Assembly (NCBI GenBank): GCA_039090855.1
Contig: CM077011.1
Coordinates: forward strand, 22,507,001-22,571,000
Direction of reading: 5' to 3'
Source of the DNA: Macrothele yani
Lineage: Eukaryota > Arthropoda > Arachnida > Araneae > Macrothelidae
Length of the DNA: 64,000 bases
Positions 9,794 through 20,645 of this stretch are shown in pieces (position 1 is the stretch's first letter; the number at the start of each line of letters is the position of its first letter). A program made the position numbers and the translations under genes. Below the pieces are notes generated by a model. It did not search any database. It was not told the DNA's origin and worked only from the letters and a program-made list of their open reading frames with translations.

Positions 9794-10650
9794 AAGTTTA
9801 ATTCTAAAGGGAAAATAACATGTAGCTGAAGCTCAACGTTAAGATAATTACAGAAATCTCATTAAGTAATCAACCCCTGGGTGACAAGCACGCATATATA
9901 CGTTCTGAGATTTGTGTGCCCAAAGCGGCAACAGCGCAGTAACATATTCATCGGAACCCTGTTCAAAAACGGCGCGAACGCAATATTGCGTCGAGAGCGC
10001 ATATATGCCCATCTTAGTTATGACCAATACTGCAGAAAGACAAGACACTTTTAGGAGAATCTCCTGTTATACATGTCCACGAAATTTCGCATTGTCTCTT
10101 TCAAAGCTTCTGCCAACTGGAGGGTTAAAACATTATAGAAAAAAGGACCTAGCGCCATCGCACAATCACACCACCCATATTTCTTGCGATACTTGAACCC
10201 GGACCACCCTTGGGAAAATGGCCAAAAGTCAGCGCCTTAGACCAGCATGACATCGGAGAAACCTCTCCCTTGGCGGCTGCACGGAGTTGGCTTATAATGT
10301 TTGAGAAGTATGTATCAGTGAGAGTGGTGTCTCTTTTTCTTTCAAGCAACAATTTGAACGTGATTAGTAAGGTGGGACGAAATTACGAGACTTTTTGACG
10401 GAATCGCTATACTGCGGAAAAGTAGTTTCGATATAGCTAAAGAAAATAAAAATAAAAAATATTAGAGAATAATTTCCGCTCGCGCATGACCATCGAAATT
10501 ATGGAAATTTCCAAAATGTGCGCAATATTCTTGAATTTTTTTCTAAGTACCAAGTAAATTACATTCGAATCGCTAAAGGGTGAAGAAGTTGTCCCTCGTA
10601 TAGCTAAAGATAATGTTCAGAAAAATTTAAGTCACACAATATTTTCCACA
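9794..10650. other. spacer with a tRNA-like remnant
   Basis: On the minus strand between about 10262 and 10149, GGTCTAAGGCGCTGACTT and, further on, GGTCCGGGTTCAAGTATC resemble the A-box side and B box of a class II (Leu/Ser-like) tRNA or of the SINE head used elsewhere in the window. From about 10455 a TTTCCGCTCGCGCATGAC segment matches one at about 11590. No gene is seen. Confidence 0.5.
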
Positions 10651-11547
10651 CACCGCTGGTCCGTCAATGATCTACGCACCACTACAAGAGCTGATCGGCT
10701 ATCGTAGGAAATGGCTCCCCAAACCATAATGCCTGCAGTGGGGGAGGTGTGGCGCTCGATAGCGTGGTTGGGATTGTGCCGTTAACCTTGGGATCTCCAC
10801 ACCCGGACACCATGAACATCTGTCCCCAAAACGAAGTGGCATGCATCACTAAATATCACACGTCGCCAGTCTGTTACGTTCCACGTCGCTTTGGCCTAGC
10901 ACCGCTGCACACAGAGCAGGCGATGTTCCGATGTTAATGACAGCACACGCAAAAGCTGTTAGAATCGCAGATTTGCTTCCTCGAGGCGTCGGGAAATAGT
11001 TCCTGAGAGCACACAGGAGCCAGTACATCTCCCTGTGTATTGGACCGGATGCTCGTAGGATCCGTCGTGCCTGGCGCACGATCTGTCAATCCTCTCTATC
11101 GGTGGTCCTCCCAGTTCGTTCGGAGCCGCTCCGCCGTGTGGTAGTGCCGTCACGTGCTCATCACTCCCAACACAGTCGGACGGTATGGTCAGAACGATCC
11201 ACGTGGCATGCTACACGTCGCGCCGCCCACCCTGTGACTTTCAGCCCGATGATCCGGGCTCCCTCAAAATCCGTAAGTTGCGTAAATCGACGTCTCTGGC
11301 GTCTACCCTGCAGTCTTGTCACTTTACACTCTTGCGTGCGTCGGCCGGTGCTTTTCGCTTTCATGGGTCATCGACTACACGCCGGTTTATAAATCTGCCG
11401 GTTCGTGCTTGCAGCGCCGCCACAGGGTGTGTGGTCAAGCGCACTCGCACCAGACGTGGATCATTTGTTTACCTGCACGCACTCTAGCTATTTGCAAAGT
11501 TTCGCCGTTGTAGCATGTGTTTTTCCAAATTTCATGGTCCGTGATAG
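10651..11547 (-). mobile_element. Tc1-like element, probably internally deleted
   Basis: The right end is the complement of ATCACGGACCATGAAATTTG, followed by TA at 11548-11549, and matches the terminal repeat of the element at 5469. The left side has only a weak match (GTCCGTCAATGATCTACGCACC-like, about 10659-10680). If that is the other end, the C-terminal half of the transposase is missing; otherwise the copy is simply truncated. Confidence 0.65.
10690..11364 (-). pseudogene. Tc1-like transposase, N-terminal and middle parts
   Basis: The N-terminus reads RRRFTQLTDFEGARIIGLKV and WAARRVACHVDRSDHTVRLC, closely related to the copy at 5671. Frame changes follow; the next frame contains ELGGPPIERIDR and then RRILRASGPIHREMYW. 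The segment corresponding to the motif before the second Asp ends near 10690. The second and third catalytic motifs are absent. Confidence 0.75.
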
Positions 11548-11636
11548 TACTTAAATAAAGAGTGAAAACGTTTTTAAATTAAGATAAGATTTTCCGCACG
11601 CGCATAACAATCAAAATCAAGGAAATTCCACAAGTT

Positions 11637-12840
11637 TTGACATTTGTAGAGATTCGTTCTAATTACCAAATCTTTACTCCTCCAGTCACTTACACGTCGA
11701 CCTTGACAAACACGTCATATGCTGCTGAGACACGAGTCTATCTTGACAAACCCGCCGTTCCTTCGGCCAATCACGAACTAGCTCGCAACCTTTGCGATCA
11801 GAATTTGAGCTTGGTCCAGTTGTTCAACCTAAGTACTTATCTTTATCTTCTGATATCACAGTTATATTGTGTGTTTTACAGTTGCGAAAGCAGCACTAAA
11901 GATATGAGACAAAAATTTCTTTGCCCATTATTTGGTCATGCAAGAGGTCTTGTCCCAGGTAAACTGCCAGCACAAGTGGATGCAATACGATGCTGGTTTG
12001 AAGAGAGATTTACGTTGGCATTGGAATGTAACACTAAGAATGTTAACTTTTCATTTGTTGTGGTGGCAGCGGCAAACAAAATTATATCCGTATTTTATAA
12101 AGCATGCATCCCTAAGGTATCAGAGTACAGAATAGTGGATTTTTGTAAGGCCTACCATGATAAATATTACAAATTGAGGAAGTGTTGGAACCAGGACAAA
12201 AACAAAACAAACTTTCAAACCGAGCTTGACAGTTTAAAAAAAATCTAAGGCATTTTTTGATGTTGCTGTATGCAAAGTGTGCTATGATGCTGGATTGCGT
12301 TTGTAACAAAAAACGTGATTCTTGTATTTGTCCGATATCAGACACATACACCAGTGATAAATAAAAAAAGGCTCTTTGATTGACCTGAAGTTCCTATATC
12401 TCCAAAGATAGCATGGGGCAGGAAGGATTGGACCAGTAGAAATACAGGAAACCCAACATATTAAAAAGAGAATACAAAGAAAAGAACAACTCTACTATAT
12501 GTCAATAGCTGTCGCTTCTAACTCTGAGTTCCCTTCTGGTGGACAGACTACAACTGAGCCCGAGGGCATTAGGAAAAGTTACTGTCTTCAACCTCCTGCT
12601 GTGTGTACTGAATGAAACACATCGCCTCAAACTGAAATACATGATTGTCCAGAATATCTTTACGCTGGAACAAGCAGGTCTTATAGTACAACTTCAACAC
12701 CGATATGGTAGATAAGAATTCAGTCGAGAGCTATAGAATTAGCTAGTGACCTTTATGGATTACCTGACAGTGCAACCGATGCAATAAGCATTATCACACA
12801 GCTTGATACCTCATGTGCCATTGATTGATATAATATGGGG
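11637..12840 (+). pseudogene. remnant of an uncharacterised multi-copy protein gene
   Basis: The longest frame (11637-12248, 203 codons) has a clean middle part: FGHARGLVPGKLPAQVDAIR, then NKIISVFYKACIPKVSEYRI and AYHDKYYKLRKCWNQDK. After a frame change, SKAFFDVAVCKVCYDA follows, and near 12740 AIELASDLYGLPDSATDA. From memory this order (trimmed N-terminus, KxxY..L.K.Y region, F D V A . C K, then a '...D R . G . S D R A A...' segment) resembles an uncharacterised repeated protein family of arthropods and cnidarians. That resemblance is recollection, not a search. Stops downstream of 12248 show decay. A PFAM/BLAST search would settle it. Confidence 0.45.
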
Positions 12841-14769
12841 CTGTTCCTCAGTGAGACATAACAAGATTTCCGTGTCATACAAAAGCGGTAGAGCGACATG
12901 TGAATTTATTTCCAAAGATTCAAGCTATGTTTGTGTTTCGGAATCTAGAGAGGGGTCCATCAGTTCAACATAAATATCAAGATCTATTATGCCTGAATTC
13001 TCACATAAAGCTGACTTCCAGGCGATTCCCAAAAAAGGAAAGGGATGAAGATAATAAAATTGAAACGGAAAAATTGTCAAAATGTGTGGTATTTCTGCAA
13101 TTTTGATTGTCTTTAAATTTTTTAACAGTATATTTCGCTATACCAGGGGCAACGTTTTCGCATTATAGCGATTCAATGGAAAACATTTCTGTATTTTCGA
13201 CCCGCCCAAGCGATTATTATGGAGCCATGTTAACTCAATATTACTTTCAATACGTGCACTGGAGATCACACAATTGTTTTTACAATGTCTTACCAAATAT
13301 CATAGTAGCGCGAAGTAACCACGTGAGAGCGGCTACTTAAATGGAATGATTTATTTATGACTTATGCAGTTTCGCTGAGGTCTGTTGACACAATAATAAT
13401 TTTCGGTTAAATCATTTTGTCCATGTGCACTTTTAGATTTTAGTGTGAGAAATTCAAAGTTTCTCTTCCGCAAAAATAGATTATTTTTCTGTCTTAAATA
13501 TTTGCGATTCGAAAGGTTTGAAAACTGCAATGGCGATTTTATGCGTTACCTTCAGCAACAGATTTACCATCCGTCGCTTCCATTTGGCCGTTTCCCACGA
13601 ATTGTAAATAAGTGAGCCTGCCACTATAAATGTGCACTTAAGAGATTTCTATTAATTCCTCTCCTGAACTGCTTTCTGTGCGGTGTTCCTCCTACATTCT
13701 CTTTCTGCAGCACTGTAATACCGATAACTCATTGCCTCCTTCATACAGATAAAAATAGTTCTCAAGTTTGAAAAAACAATACAAAATTTTTCTTTCATAC
13801 GTATGAAAGCGAACGCAGAATCGTGAAACACGTGTAGGAAACTATCTTTCTAGGATTTTTTTGGTGTTTCTAAATCCTTCAACAGGATTACTTGCAGAAA
13901 GAAGAAAACGTTACAAACATCTTCGTCTTAATAATATTTTCCGAGGGAAAGGAAGGCTCAAGTGTCATCTAGAAATAGAAATCCTCAAACCAAAAATAGT
14001 TTTAGATATTACACAAAAACAGTATTTTGAGAATGCCTGGAAAATTGACCACTAAAGTAAAATGTTCTTATTTCTACTACCCTTGAAAAGCAGGTTTCGT
14101 GAGAGATTGACGAAACACAAATAAAATGTAATCGTCTTGAATGCAATTTTTAATCGTGTTAAAAGTTATGTTTTACCGATACAGATATTTGCTTTTATTA
14201 CATTGTAATCAAAAATTAGGTTCATTATCCTGCCTTTTGGAATAAAGAGTGTTTTAATAGCCTATTACGAACATTTTAGTAAATGTATGTACTTCAAGGC
14301 TACCATTGCAGCTCTTAGGAGGCTTTCAAGGGAAAACATTAACTGCAATTCCCTCAGCCAAAATTAATATCTAATTGCAATTCCTATTATCAATTATCAA
14401 TTTCAGTAACTCCATCGAGACTTACTCTGTTGTCAATTGCTCGCATTTTTAAAGAAACCTCATGGTATTTTAAACAATGTAAACATTTCTAAATGGAAGA
14501 TGGCAATTCGATGACTTACCAGCTTTGTCACATTTACGCTAAAAATCGGATTGCCATCTTCAAAATTTGTGTTATATGGCGTAATCCCGTATTTCTTTCA
14601 TGATTTCTAAATGGATTTTATATATTGATCACAAATACGATCTCATTTCTGTTTAATCGGCTGAAAATTTTAACAAGTGAAGAAAGATATCAGAAGTTGA
14701 CTGAAAAACACACGTCCCACGTTGATGTCAGAAGCTGACTGAAAAACACACATGGCGCTGAGGATTGTT
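12841..14769. other. no recognised gene
   Basis: AT-rich stretch of about 1.9 kb. The frames at 12900, 13107 and 13861 (64-77 codons) have no recognisable domain. A small direct duplication is present near 14690-14757 (GACTGAAAAACACAC twice). Confidence 0.5.
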
Positions 14770-14915
14770 GGCCACGGTGGTGTAATGCTAACGCGCTAGG
14801 CTAGATATCGAGAGATCCGAGAATCAATTCCCCGGTTGTGACCGAATAACAAAATTTTCGGTGGCTGTGTGTTGCTAAAACGTGGAAAGAGCGATGTCTT
14901 TGTTTATTTACCGAC
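14770..14915 (+). mobile_element. tRNA-derived SINE, family B
   Basis: The head GGCCACGGTGGTGTAATGCT with GGCTAGATATCGAGAGATCC is tRNA-like. The body ends AAACGTGGAAAGAGCGATG followed by a TTTATTTA tail. Related copies are at 31.2 and 31.4 kb, and the tail alone or with another head at 43.3 and 43.5 kb. Confidence 0.75.
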
Positions 14916-14961
14916 GCCACGTATTTGGATGATTTTCATGAAAGATATTACAAATTTCTTT

Positions 14962-15172
14962 CGATTGGGAGGTGTAACGACCACCGTGAGCAACTCAGCG
15001 GGCAATAAGCAGTCTCCCATCCTTAATTTAGGGCAACTAGTTTCAGGGAAGGGAGACAGCCAGTGCCGTAAGACAAACACAATAGTCATGCCTCACCGAG
15101 ATTCGAACCCTGACCCATCACGAACAAATGATCAGAAGCCATCGCTTAGACCACTGCGCCACCGATGCGGCA
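14962..15172 (-). mobile_element. tRNA-derived SINE, family A
   Basis: On the minus strand the head reads GGTGGCGCAGTGGTCTAAGC, then the B-box region, GCATGACTATTGTGTTTGTC and the tail end AACCTCCCAATC. Moderately diverged from the consensus copies at 15685 and 21710. Confidence 0.85.
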
Positions 15173-15330
15173 CGTTCAGAATTTTCGGTTGTAATGAGCA
15201 CGTCTTTTGAATCCTTTCTAACACGAATTAAATTATCAAAGTTATTGAAATCAATGGAACCCGTTGGAAAAAAAATCAACCGGATTTCTATTAGGGGTGT
15301 GCAAAAGTTTCCGCCGCCCCCACTAGCGGT

Positions 15331-15417
15331 CTAACCTGCCGGCCATCCTTGCTGTAGGAGTCTACCCTGCCGGCCATCCTTGCTGTAGGAGTCTACCCTG
15401 CCGGCCATCCTTGCTGT
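15331..15417 (+). repeat. 31-bp repeat, three copies, in the mariner leader
   Basis: CCTGCCGGCCATCCTTGCTG recurs with CCGGCCATCC at 15339, 15370 and 15401, a period of 31 bp, inside the element's 5' untranslated part. Confidence 0.9.
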
Positions 15418-15439
15418 CAGTTCGTACATGAAGCCAAGT

Positions 15440-16736
15440 ATGGCGGTCGATAAAGTTCATTTACGGCACTGTTTGTTATTCATGTTTAATTTATGGAAAA
15501 GTGTGAGTGAAGTGCGAGTTATTGATGTTTAATTTAGGGAAAGTGCGAATGTTCAATATGTCAGGCCTATGACAAAACGGTTATGGGTGAGCGCACGTGT
15601 CCAGAATGTTTTGCCAGGTTTAAGAAAGGGGATCTAAGCTTGGAAGACAAGCCGCGTGCAGGTAGACCGCAGGAACTCGCAGACGCCGCCCCGGTGGCGC
15701 AGTGGTCTAAGGCGGTGGCCTCTGATCATTCGTCCGTAAGGGGTCTGGGTTCAAATCCCGGTCAGGCATGGATGTTGTGTTTGTCTGACGGCACTGCCTC
15801 TCTTCCTTCCCTGGAACCAGTGACCCTAAATTAGGGACGGGCGACTGCTTATAGCCTATTGAGTTGCTCACGGTGGTCGTTAAACCTCCAATCAAAAAAA
15901 AAAAAAAAAGAACTCGCAGACAAGGAGCTGGAATCTCTGTTCCAAGAGGATGCCACACAATCGACCACGCTACTGGCGAAACGTTTGAAAATGGCTCAAT
16001 CAAAAGTGGTACGGCATTTACAGTCCTCGGGGAAGATCCAGGAAATTGGTAAGTGGGTTCCACATACTTTAACAGAGCGTAATATTGGTGAACGACTGGG
16101 AATCTGCATGTCGTTGCCGAAGATAGTTTCAAGGAAATCATTTCTTCTGGAAAGTTGTCAGCGGGAATAAAAATGGGTCCATTGCGAGAACCCCGTACCG
16201 AGGTGATCCTATGGGTTGACCCAAACGAGACATAAACATCCACTACAAAACAGGATATCCACGGGTAAAAAGGTTCTGTTGTGTGTGTTGGCATATTCAC
16301 GGAGTGTTGTATTTCGAACTGTTGAAAGCGGGCGAAACAATCACGGCACAACGATATGGGGATCAGTTGAAACTGAACGCCCCTATCGAGCAAAAACGCC
16401 CATGGACAGGTAAAGGACGCCAACCAGTCATCCTCTTACACGATAATGCCAGACTACATGTCGGTGCCACCACGAAATCAACCTTTAAACAGTTACACTG
16501 GGAGGTTTTACCGCAGCCAGCTTACTTCCAGGACATTGCACCCTCAGACTTTCATCTGTCTTGCTCTATACAACATGCCCTAGCACAACAGCGGTTCACC
16601 ACAGCTTCAGAGGGGGAAAGTTCGTCACTGTGTTCTTCAGCTCAAAACCGGAGTCCTTCTATCACAGGATGATTAATTTGTCGCCTGAAACATGGCGAAG
16701 GTCATTGATGTTAACAGCCAAGATTTCGTTGAATAA
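15440..16736 (+). pseudogene. mariner transposase, disrupted by SINE insertion and point changes
   Basis: The start at 15440 gives MAVDKVHLRHCLLF, the usual mariner opening. CFARFKKGDLSLEDKPRAGR follows, then the SINE, then ELESLFQEDATQST and WVPHTLTERNIGERLGIC. The first catalytic block reads VVSGNKNGS where SGDEKW is expected (Asp lost). VILLHDNARLHVGA and IAPSDFHL keep the second and third Asp of the D,D(34)D triad. The C-terminus SSKPESFYHRMI ... VNSQDFVE ends in TAA at 16734-16736. Frame changes occur around 16170, 16290 and 16600. Confidence 0.88.
15685..15909 (+). mobile_element. tRNA-derived SINE, family A, inside the mariner gene
   Basis: Flanked by a perfect 12-bp target duplication GAACTCGCAGAC at 15673-15684 and 15910-15921. 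The head GGTGGCGCAGTGGTCTAAGG and B-box region GGGTTCAAATCCC derive from a tRNA. The body reads CTGGAACCAGTGACCCTAAA, and the tail AACCTCCAATC plus poly(A). Confidence 0.95.
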
Positions 16737-16839
16737 ATGCGTATTGGTTTCCTAATTGCTCCTGTCTCCTTTCTCCTTAAAACGACGGAAACGTTTGCAT
16801 ACCACTAATACATTCAATAAAACATCCAAAAATAGAAAG

Positions 16840-18430
16840 GTACTTACTTCTTCCAGTGGCTAAAAAATACGTTACGAAAATTAACAAATAGCTCACAGAA
16901 AGTTTCTCATATCAGATGGAAGGTATCAGAGATAAAGATATTTCCAAGTCGATGAGTTAAAAGAAAAAATATAGAAGGAAACATGATATAAATCTACGCC
17001 TTCTAGCAGAAAAATTTTGCTTAATGGGAAAGTTAAAAGTAGGTGAAAAATATTCTTCATGACAAAAGCTATGCTCAGAGAAAAAGAGTGTTTCAAATAC
17101 GTCACTCAAATTCAGAGATAGCGAGAAAAAGGGGTCAACTTTCACGCCCCTAGCGGAATTTTTGTAATTCACAGTTCTGTCGGTAGGTAGTGTTTTTGTA
17201 TTTCTGTTTGTAGCTGTATCCCTGCTTTTAAAAACCATATTGGACATTATTTCGAGAGGATAATCCTCCTCATGATTATCTCTGTTATCTCTATTTGGAG
17301 AGATAATCATCCTCATTCTAGCGGACTGAATACAGTAAAAAAATAAATAAAAGGGTTTTAGAAGCGGGTATACAGTTTCAAACATAAGTACACAAAAGAC
17401 CACCTAGAGAAAGAACTTTGAAATACAAAACTCTTAAATACAAACCCAAAGTGTTACGCAGGGTAAATTGTGTGCGGTGTTAAAATATTTTTTTAAATGA
17501 AACATTCAGCAAAAGCAGAGATATTTAAAAAATACGGATGAAACATTTATACCCACTGGTGGCAAAATTTTGCATTATTGTGAGAAAAAAATATACGCAA
17601 AAAGTTTTCATAGTCAATAGCGTCTCACCGAAAAAGGATTTTTCCTACGGATGTCGCTGTAAACGAAAATCTGAACTTGCGGCCATCAGTGGCACACTTG
17701 TGCTTTGAAATTATATGAGAAACATTTCGCACCGGAAACGCTCCCTAATAACGAAAGAATTTTCAAACTCGGATTCTTAGAAGCAGAGGTATCGATAAAA
17801 ATGTAATATACATCTACGTCCCCTGGCAAAAGGTCTGTGCGCTACTTAAAGAAGGAGGTGTTCCCAAAATATTTTCCGAGGTGAGCGGTATCGGTCGTCG
17901 AAAGAGTTCTTAATTGACTTTATAGAAGCTCACATTTTGCTGCAAATACATCAGAAGCAGAAATAAGCATTTACGCCCACTAGTGCCAAACCATTCTTAA
18001 TCAAAAATTAGGAAATGCATGCAGAACATTTCCCATCAGGAGCCCTACCCGATGCTGGAAGAAATTTTCAAATCGGACTTTTAGAAGCAGAGATATCGGG
18101 GAAAGCGGAATTTAACTTTACGCCCCCTAGCGGAAAATATATGCATTACTTGAAGAAGAGGCTGTGCTTAAAACAGCATTCGATATAAATGATATTGAAA
18201 GGAAAGAGATTGTTTTTAATCGGATACATATATGGGATAAAATGTATTCTGAATGCGATATCATCTGCGTGTACGCCCTCTAGAGACGCAGTTGTGAATT
18301 AAAAAAAAAAAACAAAATGGAATGCAATGATCATCATTGCTCCGTTTTAAGGTTCTCACTGCAAAAATAATTTTTTAAATCGGACCAACAGTTCCAGAGA
18401 TATGGTGTCCTGTCAACAGACAGGCGGACA
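16840..18430. repeat. old diverged tandem repeat, period about 130-160 bp
   Basis: A CGCCCCCTAGCGGAAAA-like word recurs near 16997, 17150, 17555, 17683, 17818, 17974, 18121 and 18281. It alternates with TTCAAATCGGACTTTTAGAA and GAAGCAGAGATATCGG-like words. Divergence between units is high. The last part (AAATCGGACCAACAGTTCCAGAGATA) is the best preserved. No coding frame follows the period; the 148-codon frame at 16957-17403 is taken as chance. Confidence 0.7.
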
Positions 18431-18759
18431 AAGCGATAGCATTACCACGATCTTTTTTTACAGAAGATGTGCCAAAAACGAGTGTTGACTGTTACAGTGA
18501 AGCTAACATAACGTAAAAGTAAGAAATCAACCAAGTAAACCCAAAACATTTTACGGTCAGGAAAAAAGGACAACTCGTCGGCATGAGCCAATCGGCGTGG
18601 ATGCGAGTGTTATGTGCAGGAGTGCTACCGTGGTGATCTCAATCTGCTTGACGATAAACCGTAGCCTTTTCAATAGTATCCTTGATTTCTCTTTCGTTTT
18701 GTACAACAAAATTGCCTTAAGTGTTAAACATACTCTAGAATCTTTTGCGGAATCCGGCC

Positions 18760-18977
18760 AGGTGGCGCAGTGGTCTAAGCGATGGCCTCTGATCATTCGT
18801 CCGAAAAGGGTTCCGGTTTCGAATCCCGGTGAGGCATGGATGTTGTGTTTGTCTTACGGCACTGGCTCTCTCCCTTCCCTGGAACCAGTGACCCTAAATC
18901 AGGGACGGGCGACTGCTTATAGCCTATTGAGTTGCTCACGGTGGTCGTTAAACCTCCAATCAAAAAAAAAAAAAAAA
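18760..18977 (+). mobile_element. tRNA-derived SINE, family A
   Basis: Target duplication AATCCGGCC at 18751-18759 and 18978-18986, that is, inside the terminal repeat of the pogo-like element. Head GGTGGCGCAGTGGTCTAAGC, body CCCTGGAACCAGTGACCC, tail CCTCCAATC plus poly(A). Confidence 0.93.
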
Positions 18978-19429
18978 AATCCGGCCCTTAATAATCCTGA
19001 CTCTCAATTATCCGGCCTTCGCCTCCAGCCGTGACGTAAAAGAGGCAAAGTTACGAGTCTTTGTGAAGTCACGAGCTTGGGTTACTTTTAGACCATTTGT
19101 TGCTCCCCAGGTGGCACTGTGATGGCACGCCTGCCAGCCGTGTGTTAAAGGTTTTATTCAGGAAGATTTCTGACATTGCTGGTACAGTAGCTGTCGACAT
19201 CTTCTACAGCACATAACACAACAACCAAACGCGTGCAGTACTAGCGTAGCCCAGAAAAGCGATTAGGTAACAAAGCGTGCATTCAACGAGCATTTTCATT
19301 AAAGCAGACAAAAATCCGTGGTATGTTTCAAAGTGAAGACACTGAATTGGAAATGCAAGATTTCATCTGCGCTGCATTAAAATTGTACGTTTCTTGTACT
19401 GTGTATAATGCATACACCGATCAGTCATT

Positions 19430-20645
19430 GCATTATGACCACCTACATAGTAAGCTGCATGACCCCCTTTAGCCTGCAAAACAGCGACCACTCGGCGCGA
19501 AGCATCGATTCGATGAGGTGGCAATAGGTATCCTGGGGTATCTGATACCATAATGTCAACAACAGGTCCTCCAGTTCCCGTAAATTTCAGGGTCATAGTG
19601 ATTTAGCGCGAAACTGCTTTGCCAAATCGAACCCCAAATGTTCGATTGGGTTCATGTCAGGGGATGATCAGATGATCATATGTAGAGGATTTTAGGAAGG
19701 GAGTGTCTGACCCCAGGTCTTAAACAACCCTTAGAAATAGGAAACTAGGAGATTTGGGCTAGAGCTCCCGATAGGAAAGTGACACGGAAGCGAAGTAGAA
19801 AGAGGGAGGAAGACGCTTTTATTTATTACCAGGGGGCCAGTAACCGGGGTCCGACTGCTTAAGGTGCCCATCCGACGCACTGCGGGTATTTAGTGGATCG
19901 AGCGTTCGTACCTGCATGGGATCGAAGCTGAGGCCCTTCCCGTGGCAGTCGCGAACGTTGCCCACTCGGCCACCTGCGGCCTTCATGTCAGGGGAATTTG
20001 GAGGCCACGGCATTAGCAGAAAGTCACCAGAATGTTCCACGAAATACTCCTTAATGATTCTGGCAGTATGGCATGGCACATTATGCTGTTGGTAATGGCC
20101 ATCACCAGCAGCTAACACACTTGCCATGAATGAGTTAACCTGGTTCGCAGCGATGTTCAGATACCTTACAGCTTTCAGGGATTGTGCTTTTGAGATAATA
20201 GGACCTAAAGTGTCCCAAGAAAACATCGGCCACAGCATAACACCGCCGCTGCCGGCCTGTTTCCGCCCAACGGTGCATCCAGCTGTCGGAGCCTCCATTG
20301 GTAATCGGAATATCCGCACTCGGCCGCCTACGTGATGCGCCAGGGATCTTGATTCACCAGATCAAGCCACTTTCTTCCAATCATCCCCGGTTCAACCTCG
20401 ATGATCTTGAGCACACTTCCTGCGTTGTTGGCAATGACGTGCAGCGAACATGATGATCCTGCTGGGTCTTCGGCTACGCATGCCCATGCACAGAAGGCTG
20501 CGATGAAATGTGTGCTGGAACGCATTGCCCTGATCACTACTGTTGTTGCTGCTGGTGATTTTTCGCACTGTGGCCTTGCGGGCGCTGTAAACAATGCGTA
20601 CAGTTTCCACTCCCTTCTGGAATCAATGAGCTGTGGACAATACAC
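19430..20645 (-). pseudogene. Tc1-like transposase, interrupted by SINE C
   Basis: The middle part is clear: GCTVGRKQAGSGGVMLWPMF, then VRYLNIAANQVNSFMASVL, then HYQQHNVPCHTARIIKEYF, where the usual QQDNAPCH has His in place of the second catalytic Asp. WPPNSPDMK is then broken by the SINE. The C-terminus continues in SRRVVAVLQAKGGHAAYY. The N-terminal part is scrambled over two frames. The missing Asp and the insertion make it inactive. Confidence 0.8.
19665..19981 (-). mobile_element. tRNA-derived SINE, family C
   Basis: Flanked by a 14-bp target duplication TTCATGTCAGGGGA (19651-19664 and 19982-19995). The head on the minus strand is tRNA-like. The body includes GTAATAAATAAAAGCG and GTCAGACACTCCC on the minus strand. 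Other copies are at 27708 and 41638. Confidence 0.9.

Larger units (their letters stand above)
15294..16805 (+). mobile_element. mariner element interrupted by a SINE
   Basis: The ends are GGGGTGTGCAAAAGTTTCCG and the complement of GTGGTATGCAAACGTTTCCG, with TA at 15292-15293 and 16806-16807. Subtracting the SINE (225 bp) and one 12-bp target duplication leaves 1275 bp, the standard mariner length. Confidence 0.88.

Noticed and set aside
16957..17403. 148-codon minus-strand frame
   Set aside because: It crosses units of the old ~145-bp repeat, is of low complexity and has no recognisable domain.
18597..19034. 145-codon plus-strand frame at the pogo-like element
   Set aside because: Much of it is translated SINE A; similar SINE translations occur at 15707 and 52450, so it is not a gene.
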